64,000 bases of DNA from Grimontia sedimenti. Its GTDB lineage: Bacteria > Pseudomonadota > Gammaproteobacteria > Enterobacterales > Vibrionaceae. A program made the position numbers and the translations under genes. The DNA lies in assembly GCF_011045095.1 (NCBI RefSeq), contig NZ_JAALDL010000003.1, positions 186,001 through 250,000 on the forward strand. The letters are read 5' to 3'. The stretch's first letter is position 1, and every line of letters begins with the position of its first letter. Below the pieces are notes generated by a model. It did not search any database. It was given only the letters and a program-made list of their open reading frames with translations, and was not told the DNA's origin. Of the stretch, positions 1 to 6,200 are shown in pieces.

Positions 1-1
1 T

Positions 2-169
2 TTAGCAATCATTGGAATGCAATTGCTGGGTGCATTTGTACATGCATCCTTAGCACTATTTTTAGCAGGCTGTGTGTTTGCTTTTTCTATAATTGCGATA
101 TTTCCTGGCCAGCATCAATTAGATAGCAAAGACAAGCTCAATATAGCCAAAAACATAACAAGCGAATGA
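2..169 (+). CDS. C-terminal end of a membrane protein (partial, runs off left edge)
   Basis: An open frame enters from the left edge and ends at TGA 167-169, giving 55 residues. Two hydrophobic stretches (about residues 1-20 and 22-35, with Gly/Ala/Leu/Phe) are followed by a charged tail rich in Lys/Asp, as in the last helices and cytoplasmic tail of a multi-pass transporter, possibly MFS type. The family cannot be fixed from this piece. The stop lies inside the start of an attC site, as is usual for integron cassette genes, so this is the gene of the first, incomplete cassette. Codon use is AT-rich like the other cassettes. Confidence 0.55.
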   Translation, partial: LAIIGMQLLGAFVHASLALFLAGCVFAFSIIAIFPGQHQLDSKDKLNIAKNITSE

Positions 170-269
170 ACGAGGGACGTTTACTCGTGGCGCATTTTTT
201 CATGGAAACGTTGTGATTAAGGCGTTTCAATCAGTTTAGTTTAGTAAACGCCCGTTATTCGGACGTTAT
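156..269 (+). repeat. attC site of cassette 1
   Basis: Starts with TAACAAG and ends with a GACGTTAT core. The inner arms GTTTACTCG and CTAGTAAAC-like sequence pair with each other. It shares long stretches with the attC at 899-1011 (GGACGTTTACTCG, GCGCATTTTTTC, GTAAACGCCCGTTATTCG), so these two belong to one attC subtype. Confidence 0.85.
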
Positions 270-295
270 GTGCTTTATGAAACTAGAGAGATCGA

Positions 296-889
296 ATGAT
301 GAAGGACAATTCCAGCGATAAGAGCGCTCTTCGTAAGCGAGCGAATGAGATTAAGGATTTTACCTGCAAGAACCTTATTGTCGTTCTGGAAAACCCTAAA
401 ACACTTAAAAACATCGGTTCTGTTGTCAGAAATGTAAATGCCTTAGGTGCAGAAAAAGTTTACATCGTAGACGAAAGCGGGGCTTTACCCGATGATTGGC
501 AATATATGCGTCACTGGAATCCGCTTGTTAAGCCATCTGCCTCTGCAGTTAAATGGAGTTTCGTTAAAAGGTTTATCTCAACCCAATCCTGTATTGAGCA
601 CCTAGAAAGCAACAAATTTGAATCAATCGCTACTTCGCCCCACGTGAAAGGAAAAGTAAACGTCGAACTCAGTAAGGGTGACTATACCCAAAAGCGGCTG
701 GCTGTATGGTTTGGTAATGAGTCAAAAGGGCTAAGTGAGCAGGTCATCGAGTCAAGCAGTCTCTGCGTTAGCATCCCAATGTTTGGCATCATTGAAAGCC
801 TTAACCTTGGAACTTCTAGCGGCATTGTGCTTTATGAAATTACAAAGCAGAGAAGAGAATTCCAAGACCGCAAGTACGGTCGAATTTAG
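296..889 (+). CDS. SpoU/TrmH-family RNA 2'-O-methyltransferase (integron cassette)
   Basis: A 197-residue SPOUT-fold protein. The N-terminal part carries NIGSVVRNVNALGAEKVYIVD (about residues 40-60), the usual first SpoU motif. The C-terminal part carries AVWFGNESKGLS and SIPMFGIIESLNLGTSSGIVLYE (about 137-185), the motifs that form the knotted SAM site and the catalytic region of TrmH-like tRNA/rRNA ribose methylases. It is somewhat shorter than E. coli TrmH and lacks an obvious extra RNA-binding domain. It is the only gene of its cassette and is flanked by two near-identical attC sites. The start is one of two adjacent ATGs (296 or 299). The RNA target is unknown. Confidence 0.85.
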   Translation: MMKDNSSDKSALRKRANEIKDFTCKNLIVVLENPKTLKNIGSVVRNVNALGAEKVYIVDESGALPDDWQYMRHWNPLVKPSASAVKWSFVKRFISTQSCIEHLESNKFESIATSPHVKGKVNVELSKGDYTQKRLAVWFGNESKGLSEQVIESSSLCVSIPMFGIIESLNLGTSSGIVLYEITKQRREFQDRKYGRI

Positions 890-898
890 CACCGCACC

Positions 899-1011
899 TA
901 ACAAGCAAATAAACGTGGACGTTTACTCGTTGCGCATTTTTTCAAAGAAATACTATGATTTAGGCGTTTCAAACAGTTTGTGCTAGTAAACGCCCGTTAT
1001 TCGAACGTTAG
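899..1011 (+). repeat. attC site of cassette 2
   Basis: Begins TAACAAG (899-905) and ends AACGTTAG (1004-1011). Same subtype as the attC at 156-269, with only scattered differences. It follows the methyltransferase stop by about 10 bp. Confidence 0.9.
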
Positions 1012-1054
1012 CCACAATTAAAGTTTAGCAATTAACACTTAAGGAGAATAAGTA

Positions 1055-1258
1055 ATGATGACTTCTACAAAAGTTTCCATAGGCTCAGCAATAGCTTGGT
1101 TTCTATTAAATATAATAGCCTCAGGTTCTGCTCCAACCGGTCTTGGTGATCCAGACTTCAAAGAAAAAGTTAGCACTGCCGCATCACTTCAAGGATTGGG
1201 TAATATATTTTTAATAATTGCAATTATTGCCATCATTATTACTGGCTATAAAAAATGA
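1055..1258 (+). CDS. small two-helix membrane protein, first gene of a two-gene cassette
   Basis: A 67-residue protein with a hydrophobic helix near residues 7-24 and a second at about 48-64 (rich in Ile/Ala), separated by a short polar loop with SAPTGLGDPDF and ending in a basic GYKK tail. AAGGAG at 1041-1046 sets the start. Its TGA overlaps the next gene's ATG (ATGATG at 1255-1260), so the two are probably translationally coupled. No family is recognised. Two hydrophobic helices beside a soluble partner would fit a small membrane effector with a regulator, but that is inference. Confidence 0.7.
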   Translation: MMTSTKVSIGSAIAWFLLNIIASGSAPTGLGDPDFKEKVSTAASLQGLGNIFLIIAIIAIIITGYKK

Positions 1259-1644
1259 TGAGCAAGCAAGTTGAACACCATGAGACAAATATTAATGCAG
1301 GCGATAATTCAATCGTAGCAACTCACTCCGCTAATGTGGCAACCGGAAACGCCACTATCGATAACAGTACCAATTTAAATATTAATGGCAGCATTGATGG
1401 ATTAAGTAATGATAAATTGGCCGCAATACAAGAACTGATTACGTTCGTTAAAAGTGGAGAACTAAATACAGAAGATGAATCTGTAGCGAAATTTATTGTC
1501 GAGGACATTGAGCAGCAGTTTTCAGAAGAATCACCAAATGCAGAAAAAATACTCAGCTTTTCAAATAAGTTGGTATCGTTAATAGAAAGCGCAAAACCAA
1601 TTGCAGCAAATGTAGTGAAGGCTATTGAGCTGCTAAAAGGCTAA
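1255..1644 (+). CDS. unknown Asn/Gly-patterned protein, partner of the small membrane protein
   Basis: A 129-residue protein with no recognised family. The first 50 residues have a beta-repeat look: Asn-rich alternating polar/hydrophobic residues with NINAGDNSIVATHSAN, ATIDNSTNLNINGS. Such GD-N patterned N-termini are seen in some proteins linked to bacterial conflict systems; that link is inference. Residues 52-129 look all-helical (KLAAIQELITFVK, AEKILSFSNKLVSLIE, AANVVKAIELL). No Shine-Dalgarno sequence precedes the start, and ATG 1255 or 1258 overlaps the upstream stop, so translation likely depends on the gene before it. Confidence 0.7.
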   Translation: MMSKQVEHHETNINAGDNSIVATHSANVATGNATIDNSTNLNINGSIDGLSNDKLAAIQELITFVKSGELNTEDESVAKFIVEDIEQQFSEESPNAEKILSFSNKLVSLIESAKPIAANVVKAIELLKG

Positions 1645-1711
1645 CAAGGCAAATCAACGCGGACGCAATACTCGCTGGCGCTCGCATTGCTCCGGTTATT
1701 TGCGGCGTTAT
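1642..1711 (+). repeat. short attC site of cassette 3
   Basis: TAACAAG at 1642 to GCGTTAT at 1705-1711, about 70 bp, the size of attC sites common in mobile integrons and clearly shorter than its neighbours. Inner arms GGCAAAT/ATTTGC and GCGAGCGCCAGCGAG-like halves pair around the centre. Confidence 0.85.
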
Positions 1712-1728
1712 AACCTTATGAGTATAAA

Positions 1729-2049
1729 ATGAAAGAATTGGAACACATAGCAATTAACATAAGGTCACAGGAATATATTGCGGGTAGCCAAGAATATTCG
1801 ATGACTTTGGACATTACTAACATTTCTGGACAGCCGATCTTGGATTTGCAAGTTTTTAATATGTTGTCTGCAGGTCGAGTATTGTCAGTTGGTGATGATT
1901 TAGACGCAACTAATTTGACTGAATTGGAAGATAAGAAAAGACGACTGATTAGAGAATTGGAAAAAGCGGTTGAAAGTGCTTACGCTAGAAAACGCCGTAA
2001 AAAATGTCTTTCGTCGAGTCTATGGCAGTGTTTTTCGTTGAGAGCGTAG
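1729..2049 (+). CDS. N-terminal part of a frameshift-split membrane protein
   Basis: A 106-residue ORF. Residues 1-55 (SMTLDITNISGQPILDLQVFN) look like the first strands of an Ig-like beta-sandwich; residues 62-90 form a charged helix (ELEDKKRRLIRELEKAVESAYARKRRKK). The frame then runs into an unlikely tail after an A6 run (1999-2004). A -1 shift at the run would continue directly into the ORF starting at 2004, whose later part holds strands that complete a similar fold (VGSTISFPFSFRAPHLLKQKRMDVSFKASYKM). I read both as one gene of about 330 codons. Confidence 0.6.
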   Translation: MKELEHIAINIRSQEYIAGSQEYSMTLDITNISGQPILDLQVFNMLSAGRVLSVGDDLDATNLTELEDKKRRLIRELEKAVESAYARKRRKKCLSSSLWQCFSLRA

Positions 2050-2720
2050 ATATTTATGCATCGATTTTTTCAAAAAGAAAATCGCAACCTACAACACCTT
2101 ATTGGGCGGAAGAAGCATTAAGAATTGATGAATGGGAGGACGTTGAACGGCTAGAGAAAGAGGTTATAAGCTTTGAATCAACAGATTCGTTTTTACCTAA
2201 AGCCTATGCAATAAATAAAGATAAATTGCAAAGGGTTATTGAGCGTCTTGAAAAAGCACAAAATGGAACCTTTTCGAAAGGTGTTTCACTCCCAGTGGGG
2301 AGTACAATTTCTTTCCCCTTTTCTTTCAGAGCTCCGCATTTGTTAAAGCAAAAGAGAATGGATGTATCATTTAAGGCTTCTTATAAGATGGCTGATGATG
2401 TAGTGCATACTCGCTCCAGTACTTCAAGGATTCTAATACTTCCGTCTGCCTTTGCTGTTCCAACTGGGGGAATGATTGGAGCTTTAGTTGGGTATGTTAT
2501 TAAAAGTACGCTAGTTTCTGGTACAGATCTACCTACCATCAATTGGGAAGTACTTTTAGGTAGTATAGCTTTGGGGTTAGTCGTTAGCTTGCTTGTATCA
2601 AGAAAGCCTGAAACAACAAAAGCAATTACGGTTGAGGATTTTGTCGGTGGGCTAATCATTGGTGTTTTGTCGGGTTTATATTCCGAGGTTATTTTGACTA
2701 AGTTACAGGCACTGTTGTAG
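2004..2720 (+). CDS. C-terminal part of the frameshift-split membrane protein
   Basis: A 238-residue ORF in the -1 frame relative to the one before it. Residues 25-90 are charged helix, about 95-130 are beta strands, and two or three hydrophobic segments follow (AFAVPTGGMIGALVGYVI, VLLGSIALGLVVSLLV, FVGGLIIGVLSGLYSEVIL). It could start on its own at ATG 2004, which overlaps the upstream ORF, but no good ribosome site precedes it. No family recognised. An A6 run at 1999-2004 marks the junction; it is not a perfect X XXY YYZ slippery site, so a mutation or base-calling error is as likely as programmed slippage. Confidence 0.6.
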   Translation: MSFVESMAVFFVESVDIYASIFSKRKSQPTTPYWAEEALRIDEWEDVERLEKEVISFESTDSFLPKAYAINKDKLQRVIERLEKAQNGTFSKGVSLPVGSTISFPFSFRAPHLLKQKRMDVSFKASYKMADDVVHTRSSTSRILILPSAFAVPTGGMIGALVGYVIKSTLVSGTDLPTINWEVLLGSIALGLVVSLLVSRKPETTKAITVEDFVGGLIIGVLSGLYSEVILTKLQALL

Positions 2721-2727
2721 ACGGTTA

Positions 2728-2848
2728 TAACAAACTGTTCAAGAGTGATTCGCAACGCATGGCATTTTTACTATGCGTTGGGTTTAGTGTTTAAGACGGT
2801 ATGCGGGAGCTTCGGTATTGCGTTGCTCACACCTTAACAGGGCGTTAG
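2728..2848 (+). repeat. VCR-type attC site of cassette 4
   Basis: About 121 bp, TAACAAAC at 2728 to GGGCGTTAG ending 2848. Internal words AAGAGTGATTCGCAACGC, GGGTTTAGTGTTTAAGACGG and TTGCGTTGCTCACACCTTAA match the Vibrio cholerae repeat as I remember it. Confidence 0.92.
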
Positions 2849-2909
2849 CAGCCTCGAGGTGAAAATTGCTAGCCTCACACAATTAACTTTTAAGGATAAT
2901 TGAAATAAT

Positions 2910-3112
2910 ATGAAGTTTTTGTTCCATTCTTATTCGCCTATTTAGGCTCTAAATTGGTATTTGGCTTTTTTGACTTTAAATATGCAATTTTTAGTGAACC
3001 ATTTGACGTAGTTAAATTGCTAATTGATATCGGTGTGTTTGGTATTCTATTCTTTGCTGGTACTACATTGTTTAATAAGTTTTATGTAGCGAAATCAAAT
3101 AACGGCAGCTAA
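2910..3112 (+). pseudogene. small membrane protein gene broken at a T5 run (cassette 5)
   Basis: ATG at 2910 follows TAAGGA (2891-2896), but its frame stops after 11 codons. One extra T in the T5 run at 2916-2920 would open a 67-residue protein beginning MKFFVPFLFAYLGSKLVFGF and ending NNGS at TAA 3110-3112, with two hydrophobic helices (about residues 2-18 and 37-58). The downstream frame has no ATG of its own near the start. The TAA is also the first bases of the next attC, as in intact cassettes. Either a real frameshift mutation or a missed base; too short and broken for simple ORF calling. Confidence 0.6.
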
Positions 3113-3207
3113 CAAGGCCGTTAAACCGTGGACACAAAACTGTAGGCTTGTGCTCCTTCGTCGCCAATTTTAGCCTGCTATTTTGTGCCGTTTACGGCAA
3201 GCGTTAA
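3110..3207 (+). repeat. attC site of cassette 5
   Basis: TAACAAG at 3110 to GCGTTAA at 3201-3207. Arms GGCCGTTAAACCGTG and GCCGTTTACGGC pair, as do ACACAAAA and TTTTGTGC. A different subtype from both the VCR and the 156/899 type. Confidence 0.8.
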
Positions 3208-3224
3208 ATTGATATGGAAGCATC

Positions 3225-3671
3225 GTGATCATTCAGAATAGCCACGATCCAATAACTTCTGACGACCTTAAAATCGTTGAGAGGAAAATTGGCTTTGAAT
3301 TACCGACCGAATATAAGTCATTTTTGTTAGTGAATAATGGTGGTCGCCCAATCCTAGATGGAGTACGCCATAATGATGAGCACTTTGACTTTGTTGGTTA
3401 CTTCTATGCTGTTTTAGATGAATCGAAGCATGATGACTTAGTGAGACAAGTTACAGAGCATGTAGGGATGATTCCACAAGAGTACTTGCCTTTCGCTGCT
3501 AGCCCTGGCGGAGATGCATTCTGTATTTCATTGAAAGAACATGAATATGGATACATCTATTATTGGGATCATGAAGAGGCGAACTATGACGGGGAGCCTT
3601 GGGAATACAACATGACCCTACTAGCCAAGTCACTAAATGAATTTTTGAGTAACTTGTGTGTTGGCGAATAA
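3225..3671 (+). CDS. SMI1/KNR4 (SUKH) family protein
   Basis: A 148-residue SUKH-1 domain protein. Typical features are ITSDDLKIVERKIGFELPTEYKSFLLVNNGGRP (residues 10-42, the helix and the LP.EY..FLL..NGG motif), PFAASPGGDAFCISL (about 90-104) and YYWDHE (about 112-117). SUKH proteins often serve as immunity proteins to nuclease toxins or bind such toxins in polymorphic toxin systems; no toxin partner is in this cassette, so the role here is open. The start is GTG at 3225, 18 bp after the preceding attC. Single-gene cassette. Confidence 0.85.
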   Translation: MIIQNSHDPITSDDLKIVERKIGFELPTEYKSFLLVNNGGRPILDGVRHNDEHFDFVGYFYAVLDESKHDDLVRQVTEHVGMIPQEYLPFAASPGGDAFCISLKEHEYGYIYYWDHEEANYDGEPWEYNMTLLAKSLNEFLSNLCVGE

Positions 3672-3677
3672 TCAATT

Positions 3678-3769
3678 TAACAAGGCCAAGCATAGGGGAT
3701 AGCGCTAGCTGTCATAAAATTTGGAACAAATTTTCCGCCAGCTAGCACTACCCATGTTGGCGGCGTTAT
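3678..3769 (+). repeat. attC site of cassette 6
   Basis: TAACAAG at 3678 to GGCGTTAT at 3762-3769, about 92 bp. GGGATAGCGCTAGCTG pairs with CAGCTAGCACTACCC around a short centre. Confidence 0.85.
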
Positions 3770-3797
3770 ACAACATCAGCCACACAGTGGAGATTTT

Positions 3798-3986
3798 ATG
3801 AAAACCTTCAGAAACAAAAGTGAACATGCAGGTGACATCATCTTAGATATTGATGGTGTTAAAGTTGGATTCAATGTTGCTGCTGGTGCGGAGTTTACAA
3901 TTGAAGTTCCGAGCCCCAACACTAAAGTGATCATATCCTCTCCTTCAAGCAAAACTAACGCAGAGCTGGTTATTGAAGCTGTTTAA
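3798..3986 (+). CDS. small hypothetical protein (first ORF of cassette 7)
   Basis: A 62-residue protein predicted to be all beta: alternating hydrophobic/polar residues in DIILDIDGVKVGFNVAAGAEFTIEVPSPNTKVIISS. GTGGAG at 3787-3792 gives a good ribosome site. No family recognised. It shares its cassette with the membrane protein ORF that follows, because no attC lies between them. Confidence 0.65.
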   Translation: MKTFRNKSEHAGDIILDIDGVKVGFNVAAGAEFTIEVPSPNTKVIISSPSSKTNAELVIEAV

Positions 3987-4019
3987 ATTTTAACTCGTTG
4001 GCCAAACACAGGGATGAAA

Positions 4020-4328
4020 ATGGAAATTACAGTTAAGAAAATCTCGAAAAGGTCTCTTTTCAAAATTCTCTTTATCGGTTTTAGCCTGAGCCTGTTTGTG
4101 TTCTTTTTCATGTGTGGCATCGCATCTTTTTTTGGCGCGGAGACTGTAAAGTGGGAAGAAACACCAGTGACGGGCATATCAGGTCTGCTAACAGCCTTGG
4201 CAATGTGGCCAGTGTTTAGTTTTTCCCTAGCATTATTTATTTGGTGCATCGTTGCTTTTGGTTTGTGGATGTACTCTCTAGCCAAGCCGCTAAATCTGGT
4301 TTTTAAAGAGAAGGTAGAATCCAATTAA
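4020..4328 (+). CDS. small two-helix membrane protein (second ORF of cassette 7)
   Basis: About 102 residues with hydrophobic helices near residues 15-35 (LFKILFIGFSLSLFVFFFMC) and 57-85 (LTALAMWPVFSFSLALFIWCIVAFGLWMY), a basic N-terminus and a charged tail. ATG 4014 is possible, but ATG 4020 sits at a better distance from CAGGGA (4009-4014). No family recognised. The gene follows the beta-rich small ORF by about 33 bp, so co-transcription is likely. Confidence 0.6.
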   Translation: MEITVKKISKRSLFKILFIGFSLSLFVFFFMCGIASFFGAETVKWEETPVTGISGLLTALAMWPVFSFSLALFIWCIVAFGLWMYSLAKPLNLVFKEKVESN

Positions 4329-4337
4329 CCATTTGTA

Positions 4338-4453
4338 TAACAAGGTTATGAACGGGACGCTTTGTCAATGCGGCAGCTTTTCAAAGTGGCCTGAATACAA
4401 AAGATTAAAGCAGTTTTGGGTGGTTTGATAAGCGCCCGTTATTGCAACGTTAG
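4338..4453 (+). repeat. attC site of cassette 7
   Basis: TAACAAG at 4338 to AACGTTAG at 4446-4453. The end (AGCGCCCGTTATTGCAACGTTAG region) resembles the 156/899 subtype, while the centre differs. Confidence 0.85.
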
Positions 4454-4475
4454 CTTGCTGAAGACTAGCGATCAA

Positions 4476-4973
4476 CTAGCCTAAGCTTGCTCTAACATCA
4501 GCAATGGTGATGAAGAGTTTATTTTCAGCGTCTTCAAATGCTTGAAAACCATAGCGTTTATAGAAGTTTTTCGCACCGTCTTTGGCATCAACGATAACAA
4601 CTGGAAATGCAACGCTATCACTTGCAGCTAATAGCTTTCTGAGTGCGTCAATAAGCAGCCACTCACCAAAGCCTTTCCCTTTGTATCGGTCATCGACAGC
4701 AAGGCGGGCAATCAGACCACCAGAGGTGGATGATTGGTATTTTTTTTGTAACTTATCGGGTAATGCCTTTAAGTCTATTTGTGTCATTGTTAGCGTGTAA
4801 AAGCCGATGACATGTGAGTTGTCGTTATCATCTTCTAAAACAAATGTTCTCGTGTTGTCTTTTTTTGCTTGCTGACTCGCCATTACTTTTAAGTAATTAT
4901 TGAGAGCTTGGATACCACAGTTGAATCGGTTTCTATCGTGTTTAGCTTTATCTAGAAGTACCGTATTCATCAT
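4476..4973 (-). CDS. TacT-type GNAT acetyltransferase toxin
   Basis: A 165-residue GNAT protein. It has the N-terminal FNCGIQALNNYLKVMASQQAKKDNTRTFVL (residues 18-47) typical of toxins paired with DUF1778 antitoxins, LTMTQIDLKALPDKL, the acetyl-CoA loop RYKGKGFGEWLL (about 96-107), and NFYKRYGFQAF at the end. In this family the toxin acetylates the amino group of charged aminoacyl-tRNA and blocks translation. It overlaps the antitoxin gene by 4 bp (ATGA), with the antitoxin first. The pair lies antisense to the cassette array, so it must have its own promoter. Confidence 0.9.
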   Translation of the reverse strand: MMNTVLLDKAKHDRNRFNCGIQALNNYLKVMASQQAKKDNTRTFVLEDDNDNSHVIGFYTLTMTQIDLKALPDKLQKKYQSSTSGGLIARLAVDDRYKGKGFGEWLLIDALRKLLAASDSVAFPVVIVDAKDGAKNFYKRYGFQAFEDAENKLFITIADVRASLG

Positions 4974-5242
4974 TGAGCTTTGCTCTCGTATCGATCAGCA
5001 GCAGCTTTAAGTTTTGAGTTCTGTGTAGCAGGGCGGTCTAAAGCTTCCATCAGCAACATAGCATCAGCTTGGCTCAGGTTTAAAGCCTGTTCACGTTCGA
5101 TGACTTGTTTGGCTTTTTCGATTGCAGCGCTTAGAACAAACGAGTTGATGCTAGACATGCCGGCGATCGCGGCAGCGTTAGTCAGTAAGTCTTGTGTATC
5201 GACATCAACTCTCGCGGTGATGCGAGGCAAAGTAGTAGCCAT
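4970..5242 (-). CDS. DUF1778 (TacA-type) antitoxin
   Basis: A 90-residue ribbon-helix-helix antitoxin. LPRITARVDVDTQDLLTNAAAIAGMSSINSFVLSAAIEKAKQVIE (residues 4-50) is the RHH DNA-binding region; the C-terminal part (MLLMEALDRPATQNSKLKAAADRYES) is the DUF1778 toxin-neutralising tail. The ribosome site AGGAG reads on the minus strand from 5251-5255. Upstream are a sigma70-like promoter and two inverted GTGTCA-type sites, which would fit autorepression by the antitoxin or the complex. Confidence 0.9.
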   Translation of the reverse strand: MATTLPRITARVDVDTQDLLTNAAAIAGMSSINSFVLSAAIEKAKQVIEREQALNLSQADAMLLMEALDRPATQNSKLKAAADRYESKAQ

Positions 5243-5258
5243 AATTATATCTCCTGTT

Positions 5259-5328
5259 GTGTCAAAGTGTCACATGGGTATTATGGTCTTAAAGTGTGCA
5301 ATAAGCAATCTATGTGTCACTTTGGCAC
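5259..5328 (-). promoter_or_regulatory. promoter and paired operator of the TacA-TacT operon
   Basis: On the minus strand, TTGCTT (5303-5308) and CATAAT (5280-5285) are 17 bp apart. Flanking them are GTGTCAAAGTGTCAC (5259-5273) and GTGTCACTTTGGCAC (5314-5328). The reverse complement of the second matches the first in 13 of 15 bases, so the two copies face each other across the promoter. This layout suits a ribbon-helix-helix antitoxin repressing its own operon. Confidence 0.65.
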
Positions 5329-5334
5329 GCAAGC

Positions 5335-5451
5335 TAACAAACAATTTAAGAGTGATTCAGCACGCTTGGCATTTTTGGTTTCAGTTAAGTTTAGTGTTTA
5401 CGGTGGTCAAATTAGGTGTCGCGGTCGCGTGCTTCACACCTTGACTGGGCG
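5335..5451 (+). repeat. VCR-type attC of cassette 8, interrupted near its end by an IS remnant
   Basis: TAACAAACAATTTAAGAGTGATTC at the start, then TTTAGTGTTTACGGTGG and TTCACACCTTGACTGGGCG, as in the VCR site at 2728-2848. The expected GGGCGTTAG ending is cut after GGGCG, where an IS10-type end starts at 5452. The missing bases appear at 5896-5904 (GGGCGTTAG) on the other side of the element. Confidence 0.85.
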
Positions 5452-5891
5452 CTGAAGGATCCCCTCATAATTTCCCGAGTCCAGAATAATGAGTCAGTTG
5501 TTGATACTCGAGCATAGCCCATCGATATTGCTGTTCACTGATGGTGTACGTTTGCCGCTTTCTTACTTCGCGCCAGATCAATCAATAAGAACGACAGGAC
5601 AAGGGTTAGCGCCAGTAATAAGTCGGACATTCCATTTATAGATGTCATCTTTTTCACGGTGTAGCTGTACATTGCCGAGAAGCCTATCGACCCGTTTTAT
5701 AGCGTGTTTAGGCGTAGTCGTGGTGTTAAGAGAGCGGCCAAGTTTGGTAAGAGTCTCTTGTAGGATTTGAATATCGCGCATCGGTAAATCCTTTTTATTG
5801 GAATATGTTTTTGGCTAAATTCATTAGATCAAAGGGTACGGCGCGCGTCCTTCTTATTGTTTAGAAAAGGAATTTTGAGGGGGTTCGCTAG
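5452..5891. mobile_element. internally deleted IS10-type (IS4 family) element
   Basis: The left end CTGAAGGATCCCCTCATAA closely resembles the IS10 terminal repeat. The right end (about 5869-5891, GGAATTTTGAGGGGGTTCGC) is its imperfect inverted copy. Flanking 9-mers GACTGGGCG (5443-5451) and AATTGGGCG (5892-5900) match in 7 of 9 positions, as expected for a decayed target duplication, and fit the symmetric GCT-N-AGC type target of this group. At 440 bp it is about a third of a full IS10, because the middle of the transposase gene is missing. Confidence 0.8.
5465..5781 (-). pseudogene. IS10-type transposase remnant
   Basis: The first 67 codons encode LTKLGRSLNTTTTPKHAIKRVDRLLGNVQLHREKDDIYKW, which lines up with the N-terminal domain of IS10 transposase (TELGRNL...KHNIKRIDRLLGN..LHKE). 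The frame stops right after VVLID, where IS10 has VLVDWSD. In the next frame, 5465-5578 encodes REVRKRQTYTISEQQYRW...LGKL, the C-terminal end of the same protein. About 290 central codons, with the catalytic DDE residues, are gone, so no transposase activity is possible. Confidence 0.8.
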
Positions 5892-5921
5892 AATTGGGCG
5901 TTAGTTCCCCAGACGAAGCAA

Positions 5922-6200
5922 TCAATCCATAGGGAATTTTTGTTTTTGATGGAGTACACGCATAACTCGGATGGTATCGCCCTCGACCCAGTAAGAGACA
6001 ATCATCGAAGTCTCAGGAATAATGAGTAATCGTCCGCGGATGCCGTTGCGTTGTACACCCATTAAAGGTTGTTCAAGCAAGTTTTCTACTTTTGCTTCAA
6101 TGAGGTTGTCAGTTTTTTCTGCCGCATCAGGGTTGAAGTCATAGAGAAACTCGAAGATCTTTTCGCGATCATTAAGTGACTCTTCTTCCCATAAAATCAT
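5922..6200 (-). CDS. RelE/ParE-family toxin
   Basis: A 92-residue protein with the RelE/ParE fold layout: WEEESLNDREKIFEFLYDFNPDAAEKTDNLIEAKVENLLEQPLMG (two helices, residues 4-48), then strands with GIRGRLLIIPETSMIVSYWVEGDTIRVMRVLHQKQKFP. The closing VLH..Q.(F/W)P is typical of ParE-like members, which poison gyrase or cleave mRNA; which one applies here is not clear. It overlaps its antitoxin by 4 bp and lies antisense to the array. Confidence 0.88.
   Translation of the reverse strand: MILWEEESLNDREKIFEFLYDFNPDAAEKTDNLIEAKVENLLEQPLMGVQRNGIRGRLLIIPETSMIVSYWVEGDTIRVMRVLHQKQKFPMD

Noticed and set aside
735-986. 83-residue plus-strand ORF across the end of the methyltransferase and an attC
   Set aside because: It overlaps a clear gene in another frame and then reads through the attC; no homology or ribosome site.
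1999-2010. Canonical programmed -1 slippery heptamer
   Set aside because: In the reading frame the heptamer is T AAA AAA, so the P-site codon would re-pair with TAA; it does not meet the X XXY YYZ rule, and no clear downstream pseudoknot was found by eye.
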